Assembly: GCA_964406445.1 (NCBI GenBank)
Contig: CAYORU010000031.1
Span: 1 to 42,078, forward strand
Direction of reading: 5' to 3'
Origin: SG8-30 sp964406445
GTDB taxonomy: Bacteria; Pseudomonadota; Gammaproteobacteria; Steroidobacterales; Steroidobacteraceae
Length of the DNA stretch: 42,078 nt
The translations under genes and the position numbers were made by a program. Position 1 is the first letter of the stretch; every line of letters begins with the position of its first letter. The notes below the pieces were generated by a model. It ran no database searches. It worked only from the letters and a program-made list of their open reading frames with translations, and was not told the DNA's origin. Below, in pieces: positions 23,171 to 30,644 of the stretch.

Positions 23171-23829
23171 CAGGCCTTCACCGGGTTGAAGAAATGGCGT
23201 CCGCGGCGCGTGCGGCGGATCGCCTCGAAGAGTTCCTCGAAGTCGCGCGAATCGCCCACGGGGTCGATCTCGCCGGCGTTGACGATGAGCAGCGGGGAGT
23301 CCGCGTACTGGTGGAAGAAGCGGGTGTAGGCGTCGACGAGGCGCTGCAGGTAGTCCGCGTCGATGTACTTCTCGTAGCGGATGCCGCGCCGCCCGATGCG
23401 CTCGAGCAGCACCTCGACCGGCGCCTGCAGGAACACCACGAGGTCCGGCCGCGGCGCGGCGAGCGACAGGCGCGAGTAGACCTGCTCGTAGAGCGCGAAC
23501 TCGTCGTCCTCGAGCGTGATCCTGGCGAACAGGCGGTCCTTGTCCATCAGGTAGTCCGCGACCCGCACCGGCGCGAACAAGTCCTGCTGGCGCAGCTCGC
23601 CGAGTTGCTTCGCGCGCTGGAACAGGAAGAACAGCTGCGCCGGGAACGCCGCGCCGCGCGGGTTGCGGTAGAAGCGCTCGAGGAAGGGGTTCTCGTCGGC
23701 CTGCTCGAGGATCGTCTCCGCGCCGATGGCGCCGGCGAGCCTGCGTGCGAGCGTGGTCTTGCCCACGCCGATCGGCCCCTCTACGACGACGAGGCGGTGC
23801 GGCCAGCTTTCGCGGGGCGGCTGCGTCAA
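23170..23829 (-). CDS. Deoxynucleoside kinase-family protein
   Basis: This P-loop kinase of the deoxynucleoside kinase family (219 residues) probably phosphorylates a deoxynucleoside for salvage. Visible are the Walker A GPIGVGKTT (18-26), a substrate-site EQADENPFLERFY block, the DR motif in MDKDRLF, and the arginine-rich lid RIGRRGIRYEKYI. The substrate cannot be read from sequence. The start is TTG at 23829: there is no ATG before the P-loop, and AGGA (overlapping the folK TAG) lies five bases upstream. It sits between folK and panB, where E. coli has no gene. Confidence 0.85.
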   Translation of the reverse strand: MTQPPRESWPHRLVVVEGPIGVGKTTLARRLAGAIGAETILEQADENPFLERFYRNPRGAAFPAQLFFLFQRAKQLGELRQQDLFAPVRVADYLMDKDRLFARITLEDDEFALYEQVYSRLSLAAPRPDLVVFLQAPVEVLLERIGRRGIRYEKYIDADYLQRLVDAYTRFFHQYADSPLLIVNAGEIDPVGDSRDFEELFEAIRRTRRGRHFFNPVKA

Positions 23830-23834
23830 GGGGT

Positions 23835-23838
23835 TCCT
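23835..23838 (-). promoter_or_regulatory. Ribosome binding site supporting a TTG start
   Basis: AGGA overlaps the folK stop (TAGGA on the minus strand) and is five bases from TTG at 23829, supporting that unusual start for the kinase. Confidence 0.6.
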
Positions 23839-24328
23839 ACTCTGGCAACGGTTGCAGGCCGGCGGCGCCGGCCTCGGCGGCGAGCCGCCAGACCCGGCCG
23901 CGCCCCGGGACCCACAGCTCCGGTGCGAATTCCGCGAGAGGATACAGTACGAAATTGCGCCGGTGCAGGCCCGGGTGCGGGAGCTCGAGGTCCGGTCCCA
24001 CGACCCGCTCGTCGCCGACCAGCAGCAGGTCGAGGTCGATGAGGCGCGGCCCCCAGCGCTCGACCGGCGGAGTGCGCCCCATCGCGCGCTCGAGGCGCTG
24101 CAGCTCCGCGAGCAGCGCGCGGGCCTCGAGCCCCGTCAGGAGACCCGCCGCGGCGTTGACGAAGTCCGGCTGCGCGACCGGACCGAGCGGCGCCGAGCGC
24201 CACAGGCGAGAGCGCGCCACGAGCCGGCACTGCGGCATCGAACCGAGCCGGGCGAAGGCTTCACGCAATTGCGCCGGCGGATCGCCGACATTGGCGCCGA
24301 GCGCCACGTAGGCGGGCCGCCAGTCCAT
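23837..24328 (-). CDS. folK: 2-amino-4-hydroxy-6-hydroxymethyldihydropteridine pyrophosphokinase FolK
   Basis: FolK transfers pyrophosphate from ATP to 6-hydroxymethyl-7,8-dihydropterin in folate synthesis. The 163-residue protein has the N-terminal ALGANVGDP block, RSAPLGPVAQPDFVNAA, and the diagnostic RWGPRLIDLD at 91-100, followed by LPHPGLHRRNFVLYPL. It starts 7 bp after the pcnB stop and ends 7 bp before the kinase TTG, consistent with one operon. Confidence 0.96.
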   Translation of the reverse strand: MDWRPAYVALGANVGDPPAQLREAFARLGSMPQCRLVARSRLWRSAPLGPVAQPDFVNAAAGLLTGLEARALLAELQRLERAMGRTPPVERWGPRLIDLDLLLVGDERVVGPDLELPHPGLHRRNFVLYPLAEFAPELWVPGRGRVWRLAAEAGAAGLQPLPE

Positions 24329-24335
24329 GCCGGGC

Positions 24336-25778
24336 TCAGGCGTCGGGCGTGGCGGGTCGCGCCCGGCGCCGCCCGCCGCGGCGCCGCCGCCGGCCGCCGC
24401 CGGAGCCCGGCTCGGCGTGCGGACCGGCGAGCGCTTCTGCCCGGGCGACGCGCTCTTCCAGCGGCAGCTCCTGGATCTCGGTCCACCACGAGGCGATCGC
24501 AGGATCCTCCGCGCCCGCGTTGGCCCTGAGCACCAGGAAGTCGTAGGCGGCCCGGAAACGCGGGTGGGTGAGGAGGTTGAGCGCCTTTCGCCCGGCGCGC
24601 CGGTGGAAGCGAGGCTGCAGGGCGAGCATCTCGCGCATCGGGATCGAGAAGCGCTTGGGCAGCGCGATGCGCCGGTTCTGCTCGGCGATGGCCTCGTCGC
24701 AGGCCTCGGCGATGGCCTTGGCCGGCGGCTCGCCGCGCTCGTAGCGGCGCTGCGCGTACTCGGACACCGGGCCGAACAGCGCCGAGGCGAACAGGAACAT
24801 CGGCGTCACGCTGCGCCCGTCGGTGACCCGCCGGTCGGTGGACTCCAGGCCGGCCGCGAGGATCCGCGCGGCCACGCCGCCAGGATCGCGCGCCAGGTGG
24901 CGGGCGGCGGCCGGGAACAGGTGCTCGACCAGGCCGAGCTCGGTGAGCGCATCCCAGGTGCGGCGCGCGTGCCCGGTCAGGAACAGCTTCTGGATCTCGT
25001 CGAGCAGCCGCGCAGGCGGAACTCCATCGAGCAGCGCGGCCAGGCGCCGTATGGGCTCGCGCGTCGCCGGATCGATCGTGAAGCCCAGCTTCGCCTGGAA
25101 GCGCACCGCTCGCAGCATCCGCACCGGATCCTCGCGAAAGCGCGTCTCGGGATCGCCGATCAGCCTGAGCGTGCGGCGGCGCACGTCCTCGACGCCGCCG
25201 GCATAGTCCCAGATGGAGAAGTCCGCGATGTTGTAGTAGAGCGCGTTGCAGGTGAAGTCGCGCCGCCAGACGTCCTGGTCGATGCTGCCGTAGAGGTTGT
25301 CGCGCAGCAGGCGGCCGCGCTCGTCGGTGATCCGGGTCTCGAGGCCGTCGGGCCCCGCGAGCACCCCGGTGGCTTCCTCCGCCTCGGCCTCGAGTTCAGC
25401 CTCGCCCTCGGGCTCCTCGATGCTGCCCTCGTCGTCCGGCTCCTCGCCATGGTGGGTCGCGCGAAAGGTGGCCACCTCGACCACCTGGTCGCCGAAGCGC
25501 ACATGGGCGAGCCGGAAGCGCCGGCCGATCAGCCGGCAGTTGCGGAACAGGCGGCGGACGTCCTCGGGCAGCGCGTCGGTGGCGACGTCGAAGTCCTTCG
25601 GGGTGATGCCGATCAGGATGTCGCGCACGCAGCCGCCGACCAGGAACGCCTGGTAGCCCGCGTCCCGGAGCCGGTACAGCACCTTGAGGGCGCTCGGCGC
25701 GATGAGCGCCCGCGAAATCGGATGTTCCGCCCGCGGGATGATCGCCGGGGCGGCCTCGCCTTGGCCTAGGTCGTTCAA
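24336..25778 (-). CDS. pcnB: Poly(A) polymerase I PcnB
   Basis: PcnB adds poly(A) tails that mark RNAs for decay. The nucleotidyltransferase core shows LVGGCVRD, the catalytic KDFDVAT (DxD), RNCRLIGRRFRLAHV and REDPVRMLRAVRF, and ends in a basic Arg/Gly-rich tail. Compared with E. coli there is an acidic Glu-rich insertion (about 25381-25450) between THHGEE and LLRDN. The start is uncertain. The longest frame begins with ATG at 25871 inside the tRNA gene and was rejected. I chose TTG at 25778 because a minus-strand TATTAT box (25823-25818) would start the RNA near 25811; GTG at 25826 is the alternative. No Shine-Dalgarno sequence supports either. Confidence 0.88.
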   Translation of the reverse strand: MNDLGQGEAAPAIIPRAEHPISRALIAPSALKVLYRLRDAGYQAFLVGGCVRDILIGITPKDFDVATDALPEDVRRLFRNCRLIGRRFRLAHVRFGDQVVEVATFRATHHGEEPDDEGSIEEPEGEAELEAEAEEATGVLAGPDGLETRITDERGRLLRDNLYGSIDQDVWRRDFTCNALYYNIADFSIWDYAGGVEDVRRRTLRLIGDPETRFREDPVRMLRAVRFQAKLGFTIDPATREPIRRLAALLDGVPPARLLDEIQKLFLTGHARRTWDALTELGLVEHLFPAAARHLARDPGGVAARILAAGLESTDRRVTDGRSVTPMFLFASALFGPVSEYAQRRYERGEPPAKAIAEACDEAIAEQNRRIALPKRFSIPMREMLALQPRFHRRAGRKALNLLTHPRFRAAYDFLVLRANAGAEDPAIASWWTEIQELPLEERVARAEALAGPHAEPGSGGGRRRRRGGRRRARPATPDA

Positions 25779-25794
25779 GGGCAGCGGGACCCGC

Positions 25795-25822
25795 TTGTGG
25801 TCGTTGGGTGGGCCGATATAAT
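25795..25822 (+). promoter_or_regulatory. Promoter of tRNA-Glu
   Basis: TTGTGG (25795-25800), a 16-bp spacer and a perfect TATAAT (25817-25822) precede the tRNA, predicting a start near 25829 and a 35-nt leader. The region between -10 and +1 is GC-rich, as in stringently controlled stable-RNA promoters. Confidence 0.65.
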
Positions 25823-25823
25823 A
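25818..25823 (-). promoter_or_regulatory. Candidate -10 box (TATTAT) for pcnB
   Basis: The AT-rich block that carries TATAAT for the tRNA reads TATTAT on the minus strand, five of six matches, 39 bp before the chosen pcnB TTG. No -35 match is visible. Confidence 0.4.
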
Positions 25824-25863
25824 CACGGCCCCTGCCGGACCCCGTCCGGGATGCGGGTCCTGC

Positions 25864-25939
25864 GCTCCCATCGTCTAGAGGCCCAGGACACAGCCCTCTC
25901 AAGGCTGCGACGAGGGTTCGAATCCCTCTGGGAGCGCCA
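25864..25939 (+). tRNA. tRNA-Glu, anticodon CTC
   Basis: The 76-nt cloverleaf has acceptor strands GCTCCCA (25864-25870) and TGGGAGC (25929-25935), D-arm with TAGAGGCCCAG, anticodon arm CAGCC-CTCTCAA-GGCTG giving anticodon CTC (reads GAG), T-arm GAGGG-TTCGAAT-CCCTC, discriminator G and an encoded CCA. It closely follows tRNA-Glu of E. coli. It stands alone, with no integrase or duplicated 3' end nearby. Confidence 0.96.
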
Positions 25940-26017
25940 ATTCCCGGCTCGCCGTGCCGTCCCCCGACGCGTTCGCCTGCTGCACACGGGCGGCAATCCC
26001 GCTAGCCTCTGCGCGAA

Positions 26018-26764
26018 GTGGACGACAACTCCCTGCGCATCGCCCTGTGGTCCGGCCCGCGCAACATCTCGACCACGCTCATGCGCGCCTTCGGCGCTCG
26101 CGAAGACTGCTTCGTCGCCGACGAGCCGCTCTACGCGCACTACCTCCTCGCCACCGGCCTCGCGCACCCCGGCCGCGAGGAGATCCTCGCGAGGCACGAC
26201 ACGGACTGGCGCAGCGTCGCGCGCTTCCTCACCGGGCCGGTGCCCGGCGGCAAGCGGGTCTTCTACCAGAAGCACATGTCCAAGCACCTGTTGCCGGGGA
26301 TGGGCCGCAGCTGGCTCGACGCCCTCACCCACGCCTTCCTGATCCGCGAGCCGGCGGAGATGCTCGCCTCCTACACGCGGGTCATCGCCGCCGCGCCGAC
26401 CCTCGCCGACACCGGCCTGCCGGAGCAGGTCGAGCTGTTCGAGCGGGTCGCCGACCGCCTCGGCCGCGCGCCGCCGGTGGTGGATGCGCGCGACGTGCTC
26501 GAGGACCCGCCCACCGTGCTCGCGAGGCTGTGCGCGGCGCTCGGGCTCGGCTTCTCGGACGCGATGCTCGGCTGGCCCGCGGGCCGGCGCGCGACCGACG
26601 GCGCCTGGGCCCCGCACTGGTACGCGGCCGTCGAGAAATCCACCGGCTTCGGGCCGCCGCCGCCCATCGCGGCAGCGCCTGCGGCGCTCGCGCGCGTGCT
26701 CGACGAGTGCCGTCCCTACTACGAGCGGCTGGCGGCCTTCAGGCTGCGGGCAGGAGGAGCCTGA
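26018..26764 (+). CDS. Sulfotransferase-like P-loop protein paired with an aminotransferase
   Basis: The 248-residue protein has the sulfotransferase-type PAPS loop at its N-terminus (SGPRNISTTLM, residues 12-22), a DEPLYAHYL block, a HAFLIREP strand typical of the 3'-phosphate site, and a conserved WAPHWYAAVEKSTGF segment near the C-terminus. Whether it transfers sulfate is unknown; this branch is related to the N-terminal half of plant branched-chain aminotransferase-like proteins. The start is GTG at 26018 with no evident ribosome site. Its TGA overlaps the ATG of the aminotransferase gene (TGATG), so coupled expression and a shared pathway are likely. Confidence 0.8.
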   Translation: MDDNSLRIALWSGPRNISTTLMRAFGAREDCFVADEPLYAHYLLATGLAHPGREEILARHDTDWRSVARFLTGPVPGGKRVFYQKHMSKHLLPGMGRSWLDALTHAFLIREPAEMLASYTRVIAAAPTLADTGLPEQVELFERVADRLGRAPPVVDARDVLEDPPTVLARLCAALGLGFSDAMLGWPAGRRATDGAWAPHWYAAVEKSTGFGPPPPIAAAPAALARVLDECRPYYERLAAFRLRAGGA

Positions 26765-27666
26765 TGCTGCAAGGCTACGACGAGCGCAACCGCGACCTGA
26801 TCGTCAACGTGGGCGGCGTGCTGAGCCACCGCGACGAGGCGCGGGTGAGCCCCTTCGATTCCGCGGTGCAGGGCGGCGACGCGGTGTGGGAAGGACTCAG
26901 GCTCTACGATGGCCGCATCTTCCGGCTGCGCGAGCACCTCGCGCGGCTGCGCTCCTCGGCGCAGGCGCTCGCCTTCGAGCGCATTCCCGCCGACGAGGAC
27001 ATCGTCCGCGAGATCCGCCGCACGCTCGAGGCGAACGGCATGCGCGACGGCGTCCACGTCCGCCTGACGCTGACCCGCGGAGTGAAGTACACCTCGGGCA
27101 TGGACCCGCGGCTCAATACGGCCGGGCCGACGCTGATCGTGCTCGCCGAGTTCAAGCCGCCGGTCTACTCGCGCAGCGGGCTCACGCTCGTCACCAGCGC
27201 GATCCGGCGCTTCCCGCCGGACTGCCTCGACCCGAAGATCCACCACGCCAACCTGCTGCAGTCGATCCTCGCCAAGGTCCAGGCGAACGCCGCCGGCGCC
27301 GACGACGCGCTGATGCTCGACCTGCGTGGTTTCGTCGCGGAGACCAACGCGACGCACGTCTTCCTCGTCGACGGCGGGACGGTGCTGACCCCGCAGCTCC
27401 ACGCCTGTCCGGAGGGCATCACGCGCGCCGCGGTGCTGGAACTGTGCGCCACCCACGGCATCCCGTTCGCGGTGCGGGACCTGTCGCTGACCGAGGTCTA
27501 CCGGGCGGACGAGATGTTCTGCACGGGCACCATGGGCGAGATCGCCGCCGTCACGCGCGTGGATGGGCGAGCGATCGGCGGCGGCGCGCCGGGGCCGGTC
27601 ACTTCGCGGCTCGCGGACCTGTACGCGGCGCTGGTGCGCGCCAGCGGCGAGGCGGTCGTCAGCTGA
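26764..27666 (+). CDS. Class IV PLP aminotransferase (BCAT/DAAT-like)
   Basis: The 300-residue fold type IV PLP enzyme is related to branched-chain and D-amino-acid aminotransferases and aminodeoxychorismate lyase. The probable Schiff-base lysine is K158 in DPKIHHANLL; further family blocks are VQGGDAVWEGLRLYDG, FVAETNATHVFLV and FCTGTMGEIAAV. In BCATs the block after the lysine is usually KSLNYL; here it is KIHHANLL, which suggests a substrate preference different from the classic enzymes. Substrate is unassigned. It is coupled to the sulfotransferase-like gene upstream and overlaps the converging membrane-protein gene by 8 bp. Confidence 0.85.
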   Translation: MLQGYDERNRDLIVNVGGVLSHRDEARVSPFDSAVQGGDAVWEGLRLYDGRIFRLREHLARLRSSAQALAFERIPADEDIVREIRRTLEANGMRDGVHVRLTLTRGVKYTSGMDPRLNTAGPTLIVLAEFKPPVYSRSGLTLVTSAIRRFPPDCLDPKIHHANLLQSILAKVQANAAGADDALMLDLRGFVAETNATHVFLVDGGTVLTPQLHACPEGITRAAVLELCATHGIPFAVRDLSLTEVYRADEMFCTGTMGEIAAVTRVDGRAIGGGAPGPVTSRLADLYAALVRASGEAVVS

Positions 27667-28420
27667 GGGCGGCGGCGCGCCGCGGCGCGCCGAACAGCAG
27701 CAGCATGACGACGCCGATCCCGGCGAGCGCCGCCACGGCCTGGGCCGCGATGGCGACCGTGCCGACCTGCTGCGCCTTGAAGGCGATGCCGGTCATGGCC
27801 CAGGCGATCACCGCGAGGAAGACCGGGTCCGCGAGGCGCAGGTAGACGAAGGCCGCGACGGCGAGCGCGACGGTGACCGCGGCGAGCGACCAGGTCGCCG
27901 GGCTCACGGAGGCCGGCAGCCAGCCGGCATGCACCACGACGACGCTCAGGTTCGCGAGCGTCGCGGCGGTGACCCAGCCCAGGTACAGGCTGATCGGCCG
28001 GTCGACGCACCAGGCTTCGAGCGGCGTCGCAGGCGGGGCTTGGGCGAGCGCGCGATACGCGACGGCCAGCGAGGCGAGCAGCAACAGCATGACCGCGAGC
28101 GTCACGATGAGAGCCTCGTAGGCCCAGAACACCAGCCAGCAGCCGTTGGCGGCCGCGGCGAACACGAACGGGCCGCGGACGGCCCCGACCCGCGGCGAAT
28201 CGCCAAGGCGACCGAGCTGGTAGGCCGTGAAGGCGAGGAGCGCGAGGTGGATCAGGCTCCAGATGGCGAAGGTCCAGCCGGCCGGCGTGAACGGAACGTC
28301 GTAGCGCCGGGCGATCTCGCCGGTCTCCACCCCGGCCAGCAGGGTGGTATTGGCCACCACGGCCATCGCCAGCGTGCCGGCCGTCGCCAGCGCCACCAGC
28401 AGCCTGTCGAGCATCTTCAC
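27659..28420 (-). CDS. Polytopic membrane protein, TspO-like tryptophan-rich
   Basis: The 253-residue integral membrane protein has about eight hydrophobic segments. The second contains FTPAGWTFAIWSLIHLALL, resembling the PPxWxFxxxW signature region of TspO/MBR-type proteins, but the protein is longer than the usual five-helix TspO. Function cannot be assigned; tetrapyrrole or lipid binding would be a guess from the family. The start is GTG at 28420 with GGGAG six bases upstream; ATG two codons later is the alternative. It converges on and overlaps the aminotransferase gene by 8 bp. Confidence 0.65.
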   Translation of the reverse strand: MKMLDRLLVALATAGTLAMAVVANTTLLAGVETGEIARRYDVPFTPAGWTFAIWSLIHLALLAFTAYQLGRLGDSPRVGAVRGPFVFAAAANGCWLVFWAYEALIVTLAVMLLLLASLAVAYRALAQAPPATPLEAWCVDRPISLYLGWVTAATLANLSVVVVHAGWLPASVSPATWSLAAVTVALAVAAFVYLRLADPVFLAVIAWAMTGIAFKAQQVGTVAIAAQAVAALAGIGVVMLLLFGAPRRAAALS

Positions 28421-28543
28421 GCCGCGCTCCCGTCGCCGGCCCGCGGCCGACCCCCGGCCGCCTTTCTACCACAGTCGAACGCCGGCGGTTGCGGGCACCG
28501 CGCGCCGGCCGCGGTGTGACCAAATTCGCGTTGTGCCGCTAAA

Positions 28544-28559
28544 GCCGCGCAGGCGCGGC
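28544..28559 (+). other. Hairpin at the usual ribosome-site position
   Basis: GCCGCGC-AG-GCGCGGC is a perfect 7-bp inverted repeat ending four bases before the ATG at 28564, where a Shine-Dalgarno sequence would be expected and none is found. It may be chance in GC-rich DNA, or may limit initiation so that the ATG at 28609 is used. Confidence 0.3.
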
Positions 28560-28563
28560 GCCG

Positions 28564-29322
28564 ATGGCTTACGTTAAGTCCCAGCGCGACACGAAGCCGA
28601 CCGATCCGATGACACCGGCCGACGAACGCATCCTCAAGCTGCTGGCCAAGTGGCGCACGAGCCTCGACCTGCACGCGGGCTACGCGAAGCTGGGCGACGA
28701 CCAGTACTGGCTGGTCCAGCCCTGGCCGCGCCACCAGCGCCCGACGGCCTGGGTCGTGCAGCTGGCGCAGCAGCGCCTCGCCGACCTGGAGCGCATCGTC
28801 AAGACGCGCATGGCGGCGGGCGACGGCTCGCTTTCCGAGGCGCTCGAGCTCATGGCCTTCATGGCGAACCTGGTCGGCGCCCAGAACGTGGAACGCTTCG
28901 TGCCGATCGCCGAGCCGGAGCAGGAGCGGTCGGTGGCTGGCGTGACGGCCGGCACCGGCCACGCGCCGGCCGCGCCTGCGAAGGGCGGCGAGGATACCGC
29001 GGAGATGCCCAACCCGGCCCGCCCGGACGCGACCCGCGAGATGCCGGCCCTGGACCCGCGCCCGGACGCGACCGCCGAGATGCCGGCGGCCCGCGAACTC
29101 GCCCCGGAGGCGCCCGACGCGCCGCTGCCCGAGGACCAGCGCGAGCTGGAGGTCGTTCGCGACGCGGTGCGGCTCCTCGGCTGGGGCCGCGAGTGGCACG
29201 AGCTGCCCGACGCCATCGCGCGGATGGCGGGCCGCCCCGACCGCTCGCGCGTGCGCGGCATCCTGCAGTCGCACCGCGGCGCGATCGAGCGCCAGACGGC
29301 CATCAGCGCCCACTCGCACTGA
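28564..29322 (+). CDS. Uncharacterised protein with acidic Pro/Ala-rich linker
   Basis: I do not recognise this 252-residue protein. It has no signal peptide or membrane segment. The N-terminal part (about 17-120) is helical with a WLVQPWPRHQRP patch; the middle (about 125-200) is Pro/Ala/Glu-rich with imperfect repeats around RPDATREMP and RPDATAEMP; the C-terminal part (about 205-250) is helical and basic. Coding bias matches its neighbours, and the opposite strand gives no known protein. ATG at 28609 is an alternative start. It is divergent from the TspO-like gene and upstream of cytochrome c' on the same strand. Confidence 0.65.
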   Translation: MAYVKSQRDTKPTDPMTPADERILKLLAKWRTSLDLHAGYAKLGDDQYWLVQPWPRHQRPTAWVVQLAQQRLADLERIVKTRMAAGDGSLSEALELMAFMANLVGAQNVERFVPIAEPEQERSVAGVTAGTGHAPAAPAKGGEDTAEMPNPARPDATREMPALDPRPDATAEMPAARELAPEAPDAPLPEDQRELEVVRDAVRLLGWGREWHELPDAIARMAGRPDRSRVRGILQSHRGAIERQTAISAHSH

Positions 29323-29431
29323 GCATCGCAACGTCCTGTACTGGACAGGCGCGGCTGGCGGCCTGTGGCGGCCTTGTCTAACCTTGGCCGGCCGCAAGTG
29401 CGGCGCCGTCAATCACAGCAGGACGCAGCCC

Positions 29432-29908
29432 ATGACGCCGATCGCCCGCCTCCCCCGCACCGCCGTGCTCGCCGCGGCCGCCCTCCTCGCCGCCGCTCCA
29501 CTCGCCGCGCTCGCCCAGACGCCGAGCAAGGCCGAGCAGGCCATCAAGTACCGCCAGGCCGCGCTGACGCTGCTCGGCTGGAACATCACCCCGATCGCCG
29601 CGATGATGAAGGGCGAGGCGCCGTTCGATGCGAGGAAGGCCGAGCTGCACGCCGTGCGCCTGCAGCAGGTGGCGCCGATGATCGTCGAGGGCTTCCCCGC
29701 GGGCAGCGAGAGCGGGGCGCCGACCAAGGCCAAGCCCGAGATCTGGCGCAACATGGACGACTTCAAGGCCAAGGCCGCCGACATGGAGCAGGCGACGGCC
29801 GGCCTCGTCGCCGCCGCGCGCAGCGGCGACCAGAAGCAGGTCGGCCAGGCGCTCGGCGCCGTCGGCAACACTTGCAAGGCCTGCCACGACCAGTACCGGG
29901 CGAAGTGA
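29432..29908 (+). CDS. Cytochrome c' (class II c-type cytochrome)
   Basis: The 158-residue periplasmic haem protein has a signal peptide (about 1-30), a four-helix bundle beginning with an AIKYRQAALTLLGWN helix, and the C-terminal haem site CKACH (C148, C151, H152). A single motif near the C-terminus is diagnostic of class II cytochromes c'. Members bind NO and CO or shuttle electrons. The ATG at 29432 follows AGGA by eight bases; the upstream in-frame ATG at 29384 would place 16 polar residues before the signal peptide. It faces a cytochrome b561 gene across a strong hairpin. Confidence 0.88.
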   Translation: MTPIARLPRTAVLAAAALLAAAPLAALAQTPSKAEQAIKYRQAALTLLGWNITPIAAMMKGEAPFDARKAELHAVRLQQVAPMIVEGFPAGSESGAPTKAKPEIWRNMDDFKAKAADMEQATAGLVAAARSGDQKQVGQALGAVGNTCKACHDQYRAK

Positions 29909-29915
29909 CGGACAG

Positions 29916-29941
29916 CCCCGGGGCGGCCTGCCGCCCCGGGG
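29916..29941. terminator. Bidirectional hairpin between cytochrome genes
   Basis: CCCCGGGGCGGC and GCCGCCCCGGGG form a perfect 12-bp inverted repeat around a 2-nt centre, in the 37-bp gap between the convergent cytochrome c' and cytochrome b561 stops. There is no T-run. It parallels the hairpin at 21454-21474. Confidence 0.6.
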
Positions 29942-29945
29942 CCGG

Positions 29946-30644
29946 TCAGAAGAACGACATCGACGCGGCGGGCGCGGTCTCGATCACCCGCCAGAGCGCG
30001 CCCGAGGCGAGCGCGACCAGGACTGCGGCGAGCCACAGGCGGTGGCCGTCTATGCTGGCGCCGGGCGGCAACCCGGCCTCCCGCTTGCGGCCGGTGATCA
30101 TCGGGCGCACCAGGTCGATCCGCTTCCACGCCGCGTACAGGACCACCGCGGCGAGGTGCAGCCCGATCAGGACCAGGAGCGCGTCGAAGCTGGCGTGGTG
30201 CACCGACGTCAGGCGGTCGCTCGTCTCGCCGGCCACGTAGCCGTACAGCGGGCCGTGGTTGAAGATCGCGTCGTTCGCGAACAGCCCCGTCACGCCCTGC
30301 ACGCCGAGCAGCACCAGCATCGCGAGCACCGCCAGCGCCCCGAGGGGACTGTGTCCGGTCGTCTGCCGCGGCTCGCGCGAGCGCATCGAACGCAGGTAGC
30401 CGGCCACCGCGCGCGGACCGCGCACGAAGCTCGCGAAGCGCGCGTGTTCCGGGCCGACGAAGCCCCAGGCGAGCCGAAAGGCCACCAGCACCACGACGCA
30501 GTAGCCGAAGCGGCGGTGCCAGTCGAACCACTCCACGCCGGCCTCGGCCGTGGCCCAGGCGCCCGCCACGCAGACCACGATGCCCCAGTGAAACAGGCGC
30601 AGCGGCAGGTCCCAGACCAGCCGGTAGCCCTCGCGCGCGCTCAC
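29946..30644 (-). CDS. Cytochrome b561-type membrane protein
   Basis: This membrane dihaem b-type cytochrome probably passes electrons between quinones and c-type cytochromes. The 232-residue protein has a core of four helices with haem-ligating histidines in RLFHWG, DWHRRFGY, VHHASFD and GLHLAAV, plus a C-terminal helix. The NHGPLYGYVAGE loop is typical of Ni/Fe-hydrogenase-type cytochrome b subunits. The start is GTG at 30644, overlapping the VOC gene stop as GTGA; the frame is open upstream only because of GC bias. A periplasmic c-type partner such as the facing cytochrome c' is possible. Confidence 0.85.
   Translation of the reverse strand: MSAREGYRLVWDLPLRLFHWGIVVCVAGAWATAEAGVEWFDWHRRFGYCVVVLVAFRLAWGFVGPEHARFASFVRGPRAVAGYLRSMRSREPRQTTGHSPLGALAVLAMLVLLGVQGVTGLFANDAIFNHGPLYGYVAGETSDRLTSVHHASFDALLVLIGLHLAAVVLYAAWKRIDLVRPMITGRKREAGLPPGASIDGHRLWLAAVLVALASGALWRVIETAPAASMSFF

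Noticed and set aside
25864..25939. tRNA-Glu as an integration site
   Set aside because: There is no integrase, no repeat of the tRNA 3' end, and native-looking genes on both sides.
28515..28530. TGTGA-N6-TCGCG before the uncharacterised gene as a CRP site
   Set aside because: The second half matches only three of five positions and no promoter is placed to use it.
29333..29349. CCTGT-N5-ACAGG as a LexA box
   Set aside because: The spacing is wrong for the CTG-N10-CAG LexA site, and the neighbouring gene is not SOS-related.
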